Below are positions 43,101-51,401 of a stretch of DNA of 61,418 nucleotides, piece after piece. The DNA is from Streptomyces sporangiiformans (GTDB lineage Bacteria > Actinomycetota > Actinomycetes > Streptomycetales > Streptomycetaceae): positions 1-61,418 of the forward strand of contig NZ_VCHX02000159.1 in assembly GCF_005768555.2 (NCBI RefSeq), given 5' to 3'. How positions within the stretch are numbered: position 1 is the stretch's first letter; each line of letters begins with the position of its first letter. The position numbers were made by a program, and so were the translations under genes. The notes below the pieces were generated by a model. It did no database searches. It was not told where the DNA came from and saw only the letters and a list, made by a program, of their open reading frames with translations.

Positions 43101-44765
43101 TCATGGCGCGGTGTCCTCGACCAGGACCCGCGCCATCGTCCGTTCCGCGAGCGCGGTGATCGTCACGAACGGGTTGACCCCGATCGACCCGGGCACGAGC
43201 GAGCCGTCGGTGACGTACAGCTTCGAATAGCCCTTCACCCGGCCGTAGTCGTCCGTCGCCCTGCCCAGCACGCAGCCGCCCAGCGGGTGGTACGTGAAGT
43301 CGTCGGCGAAGACCTTGCTGGACGAGCCGAACAGGTCGTACCGGTAGATCGTGGAGTTGGCCGAGTTGATCCGGTCGAAGAGCTTCTTGGCCATGGAGAC
43401 GGACACCGCGCTCTGGGCGGCGCTCCAGCCGAGCTTCGCCGAGTCGGTCGCGGAGTCGTACGTGAACGAGGCGCGCTGGGGATTCTTGGTGATCGCGAGG
43501 TAGAGGCTGACCCAGTGCTCCAGTCCCGTGGGCAGCGGGGCGATCTCGGCGAAGACGGGATTGGAGGTGTTCGCCCAGTCGTCGATGCCCATGACGGGCA
43601 TGGTGGACTGGTTCTCGCCGACGGTGTCCCACAGGTGGTTGGCACGGCCGAGCATCACGTTGCCGTTCGTGCCCCAGCCGGCGCCGACGCTCGCGTTCAG
43701 GGCGGGCAGGGTGCCGGTCTCCTGGGCCCGCACCAGGAGTTCAGTGGTGCCGAGACTGCCGCCGCCGAGGAAGAGGTACGTACAGCCGTACTCCTTGGTC
43801 TCGACGACCTTGCCGGTGTTGTCGATCCGGTCGACGGTCACGACGTACGTCCCGTCGCTCGCTCTGCGGATGCCCTTGGCCCGCTCCATGGTGTGGATGG
43901 TGACGTTGCCGGTGCCCAGTGCCGAGGCGAGGTAGGTCTTGTCGAGGCTGCGCTTGCCGTGGTTGTTGCCGTAGATGACCTCGCCGGCGAGCGCGGACCT
44001 GGTGGCGGTGCCGGCGGCCTCGCGCTGCATATGGCCGAAGTCGTAGACGCTCGGGACGAAGGTGGTCTTCAGGCCGGCGTTCTGGGCGTGTTTGCGGGAG
44101 ATCCGGGTGAAGCGGTACCACTCCGTGGACTCGAACCAGGCGGGGTCGACGGTGTTGACGCCGAGCATGGAGCGGGCGCGCGGGAAGTACGTGCTGTACA
44201 TCTCGGCGGTGTCGACCGTGGGGAACTGCTCGGCGAAGTACGACTGGGGCGGTGTGACGGCCATGCTGCCGTTGACCAGTGAGCCACCGCCGACGCCCCG
44301 GCCCACGAACACGGACATGTTGGCGAAGCGGACGCGGTCGAGGACGCCGGGATAGGGGCTGATGTCCTTGTTGACGACGTCCAGCCACAGGAAGGTGGCG
44401 AGCGGCGCCTCGGTGCGCGTGCGGAACCACATGGATCTCTGGTCGGGCGTGCGCGTGGAACAGAACACCTTGCCGTCCGGGCCGGGGGTGTTCCAGAGTC
44501 CGCCCATCTCGATGACGAGCGTGCGGATGCCGGCCTGGCCGAGGCGCAGGGCGGCCACGGCTGCGCCGTAGCCGGAACCGATCACGATCGCCGGGGAGTT
44601 GTCGACGGCCGCCGGTTCGGCGGCGTGCGCCGACTGGAGCCCGATGCGGGTGAGGCCGAGGGCCGCGGCCGTCTGGAGAGCGGCCATACCCAGGATTTGA
44701 CGACGCGTCAGGCGACCTCTCGGGTAACCTGACGCCAGCTGACGATGGGTCAGTTTTTCTGTCAT
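43101..44765 (-). CDS. Secreted cholesterol oxidase (GMC family)
   Basis: 554 aa. FAD enzyme oxidising and isomerising cholesterol to cholest-4-en-3-one. Twin-arginine signal at the N-terminus (RLTRRQILGMAALQTAAALG, cleavage after SAHAAE), so it is exported folded. Nucleotide motif IGSGYGAAVAALRLG; the block VGRGVGGGSLVNGSMAV, the active-site Glu in VFAEIAPLPTGLE, the His in YHPLGGCVLG and the Asn in GSIGVNPFV all match Streptomyces ChoA. The ribosome-binding site is weak. It follows the GT4 gene on the same strand by 72 bases. Confidence 0.94.
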   Translation of the reverse strand: MTEKLTHRQLASGYPRGRLTRRQILGMAALQTAAALGLTRIGLQSAHAAEPAAVDNSPAIVIGSGYGAAVAALRLGQAGIRTLVIEMGGLWNTPGPDGKVFCSTRTPDQRSMWFRTRTEAPLATFLWLDVVNKDISPYPGVLDRVRFANMSVFVGRGVGGGSLVNGSMAVTPPQSYFAEQFPTVDTAEMYSTYFPRARSMLGVNTVDPAWFESTEWYRFTRISRKHAQNAGLKTTFVPSVYDFGHMQREAAGTATRSALAGEVIYGNNHGKRSLDKTYLASALGTGNVTIHTMERAKGIRRASDGTYVVTVDRIDNTGKVVETKEYGCTYLFLGGGSLGTTELLVRAQETGTLPALNASVGAGWGTNGNVMLGRANHLWDTVGENQSTMPVMGIDDWANTSNPVFAEIAPLPTGLEHWVSLYLAITKNPQRASFTYDSATDSAKLGWSAAQSAVSVSMAKKLFDRINSANSTIYRYDLFGSSSKVFADDFTYHPLGGCVLGRATDDYGRVKGYSKLYVTDGSLVPGSIGVNPFVTITALAERTMARVLVEDTAP

Positions 44766-44837
44766 GTGCGCAGCATGGGCGGATTTCCGACGTCCGCCTA
44801 GAGGGGGCGCGCATATCCCTTGTCGCCGGACAAGGCC

Positions 44838-45980
44838 CTACAGCAACGCCTGCAACTTCTCCGCCAGCAGGTCCCAGCGCCACTTCTCCTCGACCCACTC
44901 GCGGCCCCGCTCGCCCATCCGGCGCCGCAGCTCCGCGTCGCCGAGGAGGGTGACGACGCGGTCGGCGGTCGCCTCCGGGGAGCCGCCCCGGACGACCCAG
45001 CCGGTCTCGCCGTCGAGCACCGCGTCCGGAGCACCACCGGAGTCGCCCGCGACGACGGGCAGGCCGGTCGCGGAGGCCTCCAGGTAGACGATGCCGAGGC
45101 CCTCGACGTCGAGCCCGCCCCGGCGGGTGCGGCAGGGCATGGCGAAGACGTCGCCCGCGCCGTAGTGGGCGGGCAGCTCGGACCAGGGCACGGCTCCGGT
45201 GAAGCGCACGGAGTCGGCGACCCCGGTGTCGTACGCGAGTCGGCGCAGCTCCTTCTCGTACGGCCCGCCGCCGACGAGCAGCAGGACGGCGTCCGGTTCC
45301 TTCGCGAGGACGCGTGGCATGGCGAGGATGAGCGTGTCCTGGCCCTTGCGCGGCACGAGCCTCGAGACGCAGACCACCACCGGGCGGTCGGTGAGGCCGA
45401 GGCGGGCGCGCACCTCGGCGCCGCCCGAACCCGGGTGGAAGGTCTTCTCGTCGACGCCGGGCGGCAGCTGGACCATGCGCTCCGCTGCCGCGGGCGTCAG
45501 CGCGGTGGCGATCCGCGAGCGGGTGTACTCGCCGAGGTAGGTGATCGTGTCCGTGGACTCGCCGATCCTGCGCAGGAGCCCGCGCGAGGCCGGTAGCTGA
45601 GCCCATCCCGCCTCGTGACCGTGGGTGGTGGCCACGAGGCGCTCGGCGCCGGCCCTGCGCAGCGCGGGGGCCATCAGGCCGAGCGGTGCCGCCGCCCCGA
45701 ACCACACCGACGTACAGCCGTGCCCCCGCAGCAGTCCCGCGGCCCGCCGTGTGACGCCCGGCGTCGGCAGCAGCATCGTCGTGCGGTCGCGTACGACGGT
45801 GAAGGGCTGCTCGGCGTCGAAGGCCGCGGTCGCCTCGATGCCCTCGCGGCCGCGCTTCCACGTGGACGCGTAGACGACGAGCCGCTCGGGGTCGAGGCGC
45901 AGCGCCATGTTGTGCAGGAAGGCCTGGATGCCGCCGGGTCTGGGCGGAAAGTCGTTGGTCACGATCAGGGTCTTGTGCAT
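44838..45980 (-). CDS. GT4 glycosyltransferase, PimB'-like mannosyltransferase
   Basis: 380 aa. Two-Rossmann GT-B enzyme beginning KTLIVTNDFPPRPGGIQAFL, as in PimB' of mycobacteria and corynebacteria, with CVSRLVPRKGQDTLILAMPR (donor binding) and the EX7E-type segment EGLGIVYLEASATGLPVVAG. PimB' adds the second mannose to phosphatidylinositol mannoside from GDP-mannose on the cytoplasmic face. Its place next to FadD15 and a GT87 enzyme matches the mycobacterial cluster. ATG 45980 is preferred over 46055. Confidence 0.85.
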   Translation of the reverse strand: MHKTLIVTNDFPPRPGGIQAFLHNMALRLDPERLVVYASTWKRGREGIEATAAFDAEQPFTVVRDRTTMLLPTPGVTRRAAGLLRGHGCTSVWFGAAAPLGLMAPALRRAGAERLVATTHGHEAGWAQLPASRGLLRRIGESTDTITYLGEYTRSRIATALTPAAAERMVQLPPGVDEKTFHPGSGGAEVRARLGLTDRPVVVCVSRLVPRKGQDTLILAMPRVLAKEPDAVLLLVGGGPYEKELRRLAYDTGVADSVRFTGAVPWSELPAHYGAGDVFAMPCRTRRGGLDVEGLGIVYLEASATGLPVVAGDSGGAPDAVLDGETGWVVRGGSPEATADRVVTLLGDAELRRRMGERGREWVEEKWRWDLLAEKLQALL

Positions 45981-46138
45981 CGTGGTCGACAGTACCGAAC
46001 CCGCGCTCCCGGCTCCGGGCGGGCGTGCTCCCGGCTCTCCACGGCCGCGCTTCATGGCTGTCGCACAGCCTCAGGGGGGATCATGGCCGCGAACGGATTC
46101 GCACGAAGAGGCTGGGTGGGCATGACAGGCACACAGAG

Positions 46139-47371
46139 ATGACCGGCGCACCGGGAGCGAAGGTTCCGTACGCGCTGCTCGGGGTCTGGGCCCTGACCAG
46201 GCTGGTGCTGCTGCTCTTCGTCTTCAAGGTGTTCGTGTTCCCGGGGCCGGACGTCACGAGCGACGTCTCGGTGATCTACCACGGCTGGTACGAGACCCTG
46301 CTCGAGGGCGCCTTCCCGCTGAACGACGTGACCTGGCAGTACCCGCCCGCCGCCGCGTTCGCGATCCTCTCCCCCGCGCTGCTGCCCTTCCTGGGCTACG
46401 CGTCGGCGTTCTTCGTCCTCGCCTTCCTCGCCGATCTGTCCGTCCTCGTCCTCCTCGAATACGCGGGCGGACGTCCCGGCAGGACGCCCCGCGGCGCCTG
46501 GGTGTGGGCGGTGGGCGTGCCACTGCTCGGGCCGACCGTGTACGCCCGCTATGACGTGATGGTCACGGCCGTCGCGGTGGCGGCGCTGCTCGCGGGCCTA
46601 CGGCACCCACGGGTGCTGGGCACGCTCGCGGGCCTCGGCGCGCTGGTGAAGGTGTGGCCGGTGCTGCTGCTGTGGGGTGTCAGCAAGCGGAAGCCCTGGG
46701 TCTCGGCGGCGGTGACGGCCGCGTCCCTGTCGCTGCTGTTCGGCGTGGCGATGCCCGGCGCGTTCGCGTTCCTGGCCTTCCAGCGCGACCGGGGCACGGA
46801 GGTCGAGTCGCTCGGCGCTCTCGTCTTCCACATCGCCCGCCACTTCGGCTGGAACGGCAAGGTGCTGCTCCACTACGGCTCCGTGGAGTTCGTCGGCCCG
46901 TACGTCGAGGTCGTGAGCACGGCCGCCCTGCTGCTGACCGCGGTCGCCTTCGGCTGGCTGCTGATGTGGCGGCTGCGCGCCCGGCGGTTCCTGTCGCACA
47001 CGGTGGCGGACGCCGCGTTCGTGGCCGTCCTCATGTTCACCGCCACCAGCCGGGTCGTCAGCCCGCAGTACATGGTGTGGCTGGTCGGTCTCGCGGCGGT
47101 GTGCCTGGTCTTCCGCGGCAGCCGGATGGTCCTGCCGGCCGCACTGGTACTGGCCGCGGCCTTCGTGACCGTCCTGGAGTTCCCCCTCTGGTTCGCGCAC
47201 GTGGTGGCCAGTGACGCGCTGGGCATCACGCTGCTCGTGGTACGCAACGGTCTGCTGGTCGCCGCGGCGACGACCGGGGCCGTACGCCTGTGGCGCGACA
47301 CGGTGCCGTACGCATCCCTGACGCCGCTGCCCGGTCAGGCCGCCCGCACCAGGGAGCCGCTGGTCTCCTGA
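46139..47371 (+). CDS. GT87-family polyprenyl-dependent mannosyltransferase-like membrane protein
   Basis: 410 aa, with about ten hydrophobic segments. GT-C features: an early loop with an acidic pair (FPGPDVTSDVSVIYHGW) and DVTWQYPPAAAFAILSPALL, and the DUF2029 hallmark GLGALVKVWPVLLLWGVSKR. Known relatives (Rv2181 type) use polyprenyl-phosphate-mannose on the outside. The start ATG 46139 has a poor ribosome-binding site and overlaps the stop of a six-codon frame (46122-46142, MTGTQR) preceded by GGGTGGG, so coupling to this mini-ORF is possible. Divergent from the GT4 gene. Confidence 0.85.
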   Translation: MTGAPGAKVPYALLGVWALTRLVLLLFVFKVFVFPGPDVTSDVSVIYHGWYETLLEGAFPLNDVTWQYPPAAAFAILSPALLPFLGYASAFFVLAFLADLSVLVLLEYAGGRPGRTPRGAWVWAVGVPLLGPTVYARYDVMVTAVAVAALLAGLRHPRVLGTLAGLGALVKVWPVLLLWGVSKRKPWVSAAVTAASLSLLFGVAMPGAFAFLAFQRDRGTEVESLGALVFHIARHFGWNGKVLLHYGSVEFVGPYVEVVSTAALLLTAVAFGWLLMWRLRARRFLSHTVADAAFVAVLMFTATSRVVSPQYMVWLVGLAAVCLVFRGSRMVLPAALVLAAAFVTVLEFPLWFAHVVASDALGITLLVVRNGLLVAAATTGAVRLWRDTVPYASLTPLPGQAARTREPLVS

Positions 47372-47466
47372 CGGCGCGGGAGCGGCCGCAGCGCGGCGCA
47401 CTCCACCGCCATGGAGAGGGATCGGCGGGATCAACCGCGGCAGGAAGATCGGCGGGATCAGCCGAA

Positions 47467-48687
47467 TCAGCCGAGTTGAGCCCTGAGGTACGCCTGCCAC
47501 TGCTCGGTGAACTTCTCCGGCGTCGTACCCAGCACGTCCCGCATCGCGCCCTCCACCGCACCTTCCCGCGTCCGGTGCGCGCCCACGGCCCGGTAGAAAT
47601 CGCCGAGCCGCACCTCACCCCACCGGTCCGCGATCAGGCGGCAGGCCAGCCAGCCGCTCTCGTACGCCCGCGCCAGCTTCACCGCGTCCCCGCCGAACCC
47701 GAAGTCCGCGTCGACCGGCAGCCCGGCGGGGACCTGCCCCTCTCCTACCGCGCGCCGCAGCTCGGGCGCGGCCTGCGCCGCCGAGCGGCCGGTGCCGCGG
47801 TAGCCGACCCAGTCCGCGTACCCCTCGGAGAGCCACAGGGGCGTCGCGGCCGAGGTCCGGGCGCGGGTCGCGACATGGGTCGTCTCGTGGGTGAGCACGA
47901 CCTGCCGCCCGAAGGCGCCGAGGACGCCGTACGCGTCGGGATTGACGATGATCCGGTCCGCGGGCGCCTTCGCCGCGCCCCCCACCTCGCCCGTGGTGAC
48001 GGCCGCTATCCCCCGGTACCCGGACGCGGCCGCCCCGAGCAGCCCCGCCATCTCCTCCAGCGACTTCGGTACGAGGACGACGACCCGCCCCGACCAGTCC
48101 CCGCCCCACGCCTCCCGCACGGCGGGCACCGCGCGGTCGGCCAGGTGCGCGTACCCGCGCAGCGCCTCACCGCTCTGCCCGACGCCGAGGACGAGGCTGT
48201 GCTCCCCCCGGACGACCCGGACGGTCCCCTGCTCCCACAGCTGCTCGCCGGCGTCCTTGGCGGGGCGGTCGGAGGCGACGTACCAACGGCCGTCGGTGCG
48301 CATGAGGCTCAGCGTGCGGGCGGTGACGACGGGTGCCCTGTCGTAGCCGTCGATGCGGTAGCGGAGGTCCGCCGCGACCGTGGCGCGGTCGCCGGAGCGG
48401 TGGAAGCCGGTCACGCGGTACGACCAGGACGCCAGCGGAACGGTCCTCAGCCGCGTGAACTCGGTGCGGGCGGCGGCCCGTTCCCCGGCGGCGACGGTGC
48501 TCGGCACCTCCGTGGCGACATACGCGCCCGCGTCGCGGTCGAGCACCGCCTGCGCCCGCCGGTCGAGCAGACGCCGGACATCGGCGCTCGTGGTGTCGGT
48601 GGCGGCGCCACCCGCGCCGCCGCAGCCCACCAGGCCGGCCAGCAACAGCCCTGCTATCCATCTCGGCGCCCGCCCACGACCAGCCAC
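47467..48687 (-). CDS. Lipoprotein with gluzincin-type (HExxH) peptidase domain
   Basis: 406 aa. Signal peptide with lipobox (IAGLLLAGLVGC, Cys22 lipidated), then an NTF2-like region (about 40-180), then a peptidase domain with zinc motif HETTH (VVLTHETTHVATRA) and a downstream SEGYADWVGY Glu, as in M1/MA-clan gluzincins. Acts outside the cell, anchored to the membrane; substrate unknown. GTG 48687 is chosen because it places a proper signal peptide. Next to two NlpC/P60 wall hydrolases on the same strand. Confidence 0.85.
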   Translation of the reverse strand: MAGRGRAPRWIAGLLLAGLVGCGGAGGAATDTTSADVRRLLDRRAQAVLDRDAGAYVATEVPSTVAAGERAAARTEFTRLRTVPLASWSYRVTGFHRSGDRATVAADLRYRIDGYDRAPVVTARTLSLMRTDGRWYVASDRPAKDAGEQLWEQGTVRVVRGEHSLVLGVGQSGEALRGYAHLADRAVPAVREAWGGDWSGRVVVLVPKSLEEMAGLLGAAASGYRGIAAVTTGEVGGAAKAPADRIIVNPDAYGVLGAFGRQVVLTHETTHVATRARTSAATPLWLSEGYADWVGYRGTGRSAAQAAPELRRAVGEGQVPAGLPVDADFGFGGDAVKLARAYESGWLACRLIADRWGEVRLGDFYRAVGAHRTREGAVEGAMRDVLGTTPEKFTEQWQAYLRAQLG

Positions 48688-48719
48688 GTTCCCGATCGTA
48701 CGGTGCCCGCCCCGTGGGG

Positions 48720-49730
48720 TCAGGGCCGCGTTACGGCCGAGATCGGCATCATGTCCACGGGGTCGTAGCGCACGGGAGCGCCCGGGTAGGGCGCGTGGAT
48801 CACCTGTCCGTTGCCCATGTACATCGCGACATGGCTGGCGTCGCTCCGGTAGGTGATCAGGTCGCCGGGCCGCGCCTGCGAGAGCGGCACCTGCTGCCCG
48901 GCGCCGCGCTGGGCCTGCGAGGTGCGCGGCAGACCGACGCCGGCCTGCGCGTACGACCACTGCATCAGGCCCGAACAGTCGAAGCCGGCGGGCCCGTTGG
49001 CACCCCAGATGTACGGGCGGCCGAGGGCCGCGCGGGCCGCGGCGACGGCGGCGGCCGCCCGTGAGGAGGACGGGGCGGCGCCGTCGAGATCCGGCACGCG
49101 CCCGGAACGGGAGGCTCGGTCGTAGGAGGCGCGCTCCCGGTCCGGCATCGCGTCGAGGAGCCGCCGCGCCGTGGCCAGTTTCCGCTCGACGGTGTTCTTG
49201 TGGTGGACGACGGCCTTGCGGCTCTTCTCCAGCTCGGCGAGTTTGCGGCGAGCCTCCGCGCGCTCCTGGGAGAGCTCGCGCTGGGCTTCCTGGAGGTCCT
49301 TGAGTTCGCCGGCCTGATGGACGCCGATCCGGTCGAGCGCTGCCGCCCTGTCGAGGTAGTCGTCGGGGTTGTCGGAGAACATCAGGGCCAGCGAGGGGTC
49401 GAGGCCGCCCGAGCGGTACTGGGCCCCGGCGAGCGAACCGAGCGCGTCCCGCATGGTGTTGATGCGGCCCTGCTGCCGGGCGATCCGGTCCTGTGCCCTG
49501 GTCACCTGCTCGCGCAGGGTGTCCGCGCGCTCGTCGGCCTCGTTGTAGGCCTCGGTGGCCCGCTCGGCCTGCTCGTACAGCCGGTCCACCTTGGCGCGCG
49601 TGTCGTCCTGCGGTGCGGCGCCGGCCGGAACGACCCCGAGGGCCGCGGCGGCGGCGGACAGCACGCAGAGGGTGGCGCTGGTGGCGCCCCGGTCGAGACC
49701 GGATGGTGCGGGACGGCGATGGGACCCCAC
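48720..49730 (-). CDS. Secreted NlpC/P60 peptidoglycan hydrolase, paralogue 1
   Basis: 336 aa. Sec signal peptide (cleavage near AGAAPQ), a long coiled coil (about 45-200), then the NlpC/P60 domain with Cys252 (FDCSGLMQW), His300 (SHVAMYM) and His312 (VIHAP). Cleaves D-Glu to m-DAP/LL-DAP type bonds in stem peptides. The coiled coil plus catalytic domain resembles mycobacterial RipC, whose gene lies at the equivalent place and which is activated by FtsEX. Similar in plan to the gene just upstream, so a tandem duplication is likely. Confidence 0.93.
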   Translation of the reverse strand: MGSHRRPAPSGLDRGATSATLCVLSAAAAALGVVPAGAAPQDDTRAKVDRLYEQAERATEAYNEADERADTLREQVTRAQDRIARQQGRINTMRDALGSLAGAQYRSGGLDPSLALMFSDNPDDYLDRAAALDRIGVHQAGELKDLQEAQRELSQERAEARRKLAELEKSRKAVVHHKNTVERKLATARRLLDAMPDRERASYDRASRSGRVPDLDGAAPSSSRAAAAVAAARAALGRPYIWGANGPAGFDCSGLMQWSYAQAGVGLPRTSQAQRGAGQQVPLSQARPGDLITYRSDASHVAMYMGNGQVIHAPYPGAPVRYDPVDMMPISAVTRP

Positions 49731-49946
49731 GGGTTGCCGCTCTCCCTTCCGCTGACGGACCCCCTGAATTGGGGGAAACGCGCCAGACAGTAGCCGCGCG
49801 ACTACGCCACGGCCAAAGTCCCCGTCGGGTGCGGAAAACGCGATGCCCCGCCTCAGACGCAGGTCATCGGCGGGGCGTGCGGTCAGCGGGTGCTGCCGGA
49901 ATTCGCTCGTTCGGGCGGCACGGCGGACCGTTTCGAAGGAGAGCCG

Positions 49947-49998
49947 GACGGCGAAGCGAAGTCAGACGGCGAAGGGACTCAGACGGCGAGGGAAATCA
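49947..49998. repeat. 17-base tandem repeat at the 3' end of the NlpC/P60 paralogue 2 gene
   Basis: Three imperfect units of GACGGCGAAGGGACTCA type (GACGGCGAAGCGAAGTCA, GACGGCGAAGGGACTCA, GACGGCGAGGGAAATCA). They end at the stop codon of the gene on the minus strand. Confidence 0.65.
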
Positions 49999-51027
49999 GA
50001 TACGGACGCCGAACTGGAAGGAACCGACGGTGTCCATCGACTCGTAGCGGACGACGGTGCCCGGCTTCGGGGCGTGCAGGAGCGTGTTGTTGCCCGCGTA
50101 GAGGCCGACATGCCCCAGGTTGTTGAAGAAGACCAGGTCGCCGGGCTTGAGTTGGCTGCGGCCGATCTTCGTGCCGTCGTTCTGCTGGGTGTACGTGGTC
50201 CGGGTTATCGACACCCCGGCCTGGGCGTACGCCCACTGGGTGAGCCCGGAGCAGTCGTAGGAGTTGGGACCGCTGCCACCGGAGACGTACGGCTTGCCGA
50301 CCTGGGAGTCGGCGGCGGCGAGGGCGGCGGCACCTCGGTCGGAGGCCGGTGCCTCGTTGCCGAGGTCGGCACGGTCCCCGGCGGAGCGGCTGGCGCGCTG
50401 CTCCTCTTCGGCCAGGGCCGCCTTCTCCTGCGTGGTCAGGGTGTTGAGGAGCTTCTGCGCCTCGGCGAGCTTGCTCTGGACTTCCTTCTTCTTCTTGCCG
50501 AGGGTCTCGCGGGTGTCGGCGAGGTCCTTGAGCTTCTCGGCGGCTTCCTTGCGCTGCTGGGCGAGGACCCGCTGCTTCGCCTGGACCTTCTTCAGCGTCT
50601 CGACCTGCTGAGAGCTCAGCTGGTCCATCGTGGACGCCTTGTCCAGGTAGTCGTCCGGGTCGGAGGAGAGGAAGAGCTGGACGGAGGGGTCGATGGCGCC
50701 CGTCCGGTACTGGGAGCTGGCCATCAGGCCGAGGCCGTCCCGCAGATCGTTGAGCTCGTCCTGGCCGCGCGCGACCTGGTCCTGGAGAGTTCCGATCTCC
50801 TTCTCGAGCTTGTCCTGCTTCTCCTTGGCCCCGTTGTACTTGTCGGTGGCCAGCTCGGACTCGTGGTAGAGCTTGTCGACCTTGGACTTGACCTCGTCCT
50901 TGTTCGGCTTCTCGCTGGGCGCGGCGTTGGCCGCCTGCGAGGTGAGGGCCACGGCAGCAGCAGCGGCGGTGGTGAGCACGGTCACGCGGGTGCGGCTCGG
51001 CTGCTTCGGTCGACGGTGGGACGCCAC
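49996..51027 (-). CDS. Secreted NlpC/P60 peptidoglycan hydrolase, paralogue 2
   Basis: 343 aa. Signal peptide ending ANAAPS, coiled coil (about 45-205, Lys/Glu/Gln-rich), catalytic NlpC/P60 domain with Cys259 (YDCSGLTQWAYAQAG), His306 (GHVGLYAG) and His318 (LLHAPKPG). Shares plan and many segments with the downstream paralogue (for example QYRTGAIDPSVQLFLSSDPD versus QYRSGGLDPSLALMFSDNPD). ATG 51027 with AAGGAG upstream. The 374-base upstream region is long, suggesting complex control, but I find no c-di-AMP riboswitch pattern there. Confidence 0.94.
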   Translation of the reverse strand: MASHRRPKQPSRTRVTVLTTAAAAAVALTSQAANAAPSEKPNKDEVKSKVDKLYHESELATDKYNGAKEKQDKLEKEIGTLQDQVARGQDELNDLRDGLGLMASSQYRTGAIDPSVQLFLSSDPDDYLDKASTMDQLSSQQVETLKKVQAKQRVLAQQRKEAAEKLKDLADTRETLGKKKKEVQSKLAEAQKLLNTLTTQEKAALAEEEQRASRSAGDRADLGNEAPASDRGAAALAAADSQVGKPYVSGGSGPNSYDCSGLTQWAYAQAGVSITRTTYTQQNDGTKIGRSQLKPGDLVFFNNLGHVGLYAGNNTLLHAPKPGTVVRYESMDTVGSFQFGVRI

Positions 51028-51401
51028 GGAGGCGAGCTCCTTCTTACCTCAGCCGCCCACCGAAAACGCCGGTTGGCGGTGCCCCTCCACCGTCACTCCC
51101 GATGAGCGATCACCCGAGTGGAGGTTCGAGGGCAGACCCTAGTGACCTTCTTGTGATCAGATCAAATCCCCGCCGGGAAAATCTCGGTTACCGAGCGCAT
51201 TCTTTGCACTCAATTCACATGCAGTAATGCGCGCTTGACGCTACGTTGCGTGAAGACTTCGCCAATTGGGGCAAGGTGCGCACAGGTTACGGTTGGGCCT
51301 TACGTTACTCATGGTGCGTAGATCACATATGGCCGACGGTCCCCGAAGACCCCGCCTCGCCTGCCCGGAGAGCGCCCGGTTCAACCCCGGGAAAGTCCGG
51401 C
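51028..51401. other. Upstream region of NlpC/P60 paralogue 2
   Basis: 374 bases between the NYN gene stop and the hydrolase start, both on the minus strand. The stretch 51140-51240 is unusually AT-rich for this genome (CTTCTTGTGATCAGATCAAA, TGCACTCAATTCACATGCAG), which suggests the promoter and a transcribed leader. GAGTGGAGGTTCGAGG and GGTGGAGGGGC suggest stem arms. No known riboswitch recognised. Confidence 0.5.

Noticed and set aside
51028..51401. Possible c-di-AMP (ydaO) riboswitch upstream of the NlpC/P60 gene
   Set aside because: Such riboswitches often precede wall hydrolase genes in Streptomyces, but the conserved ydaO segments are not recognisable on either strand here.
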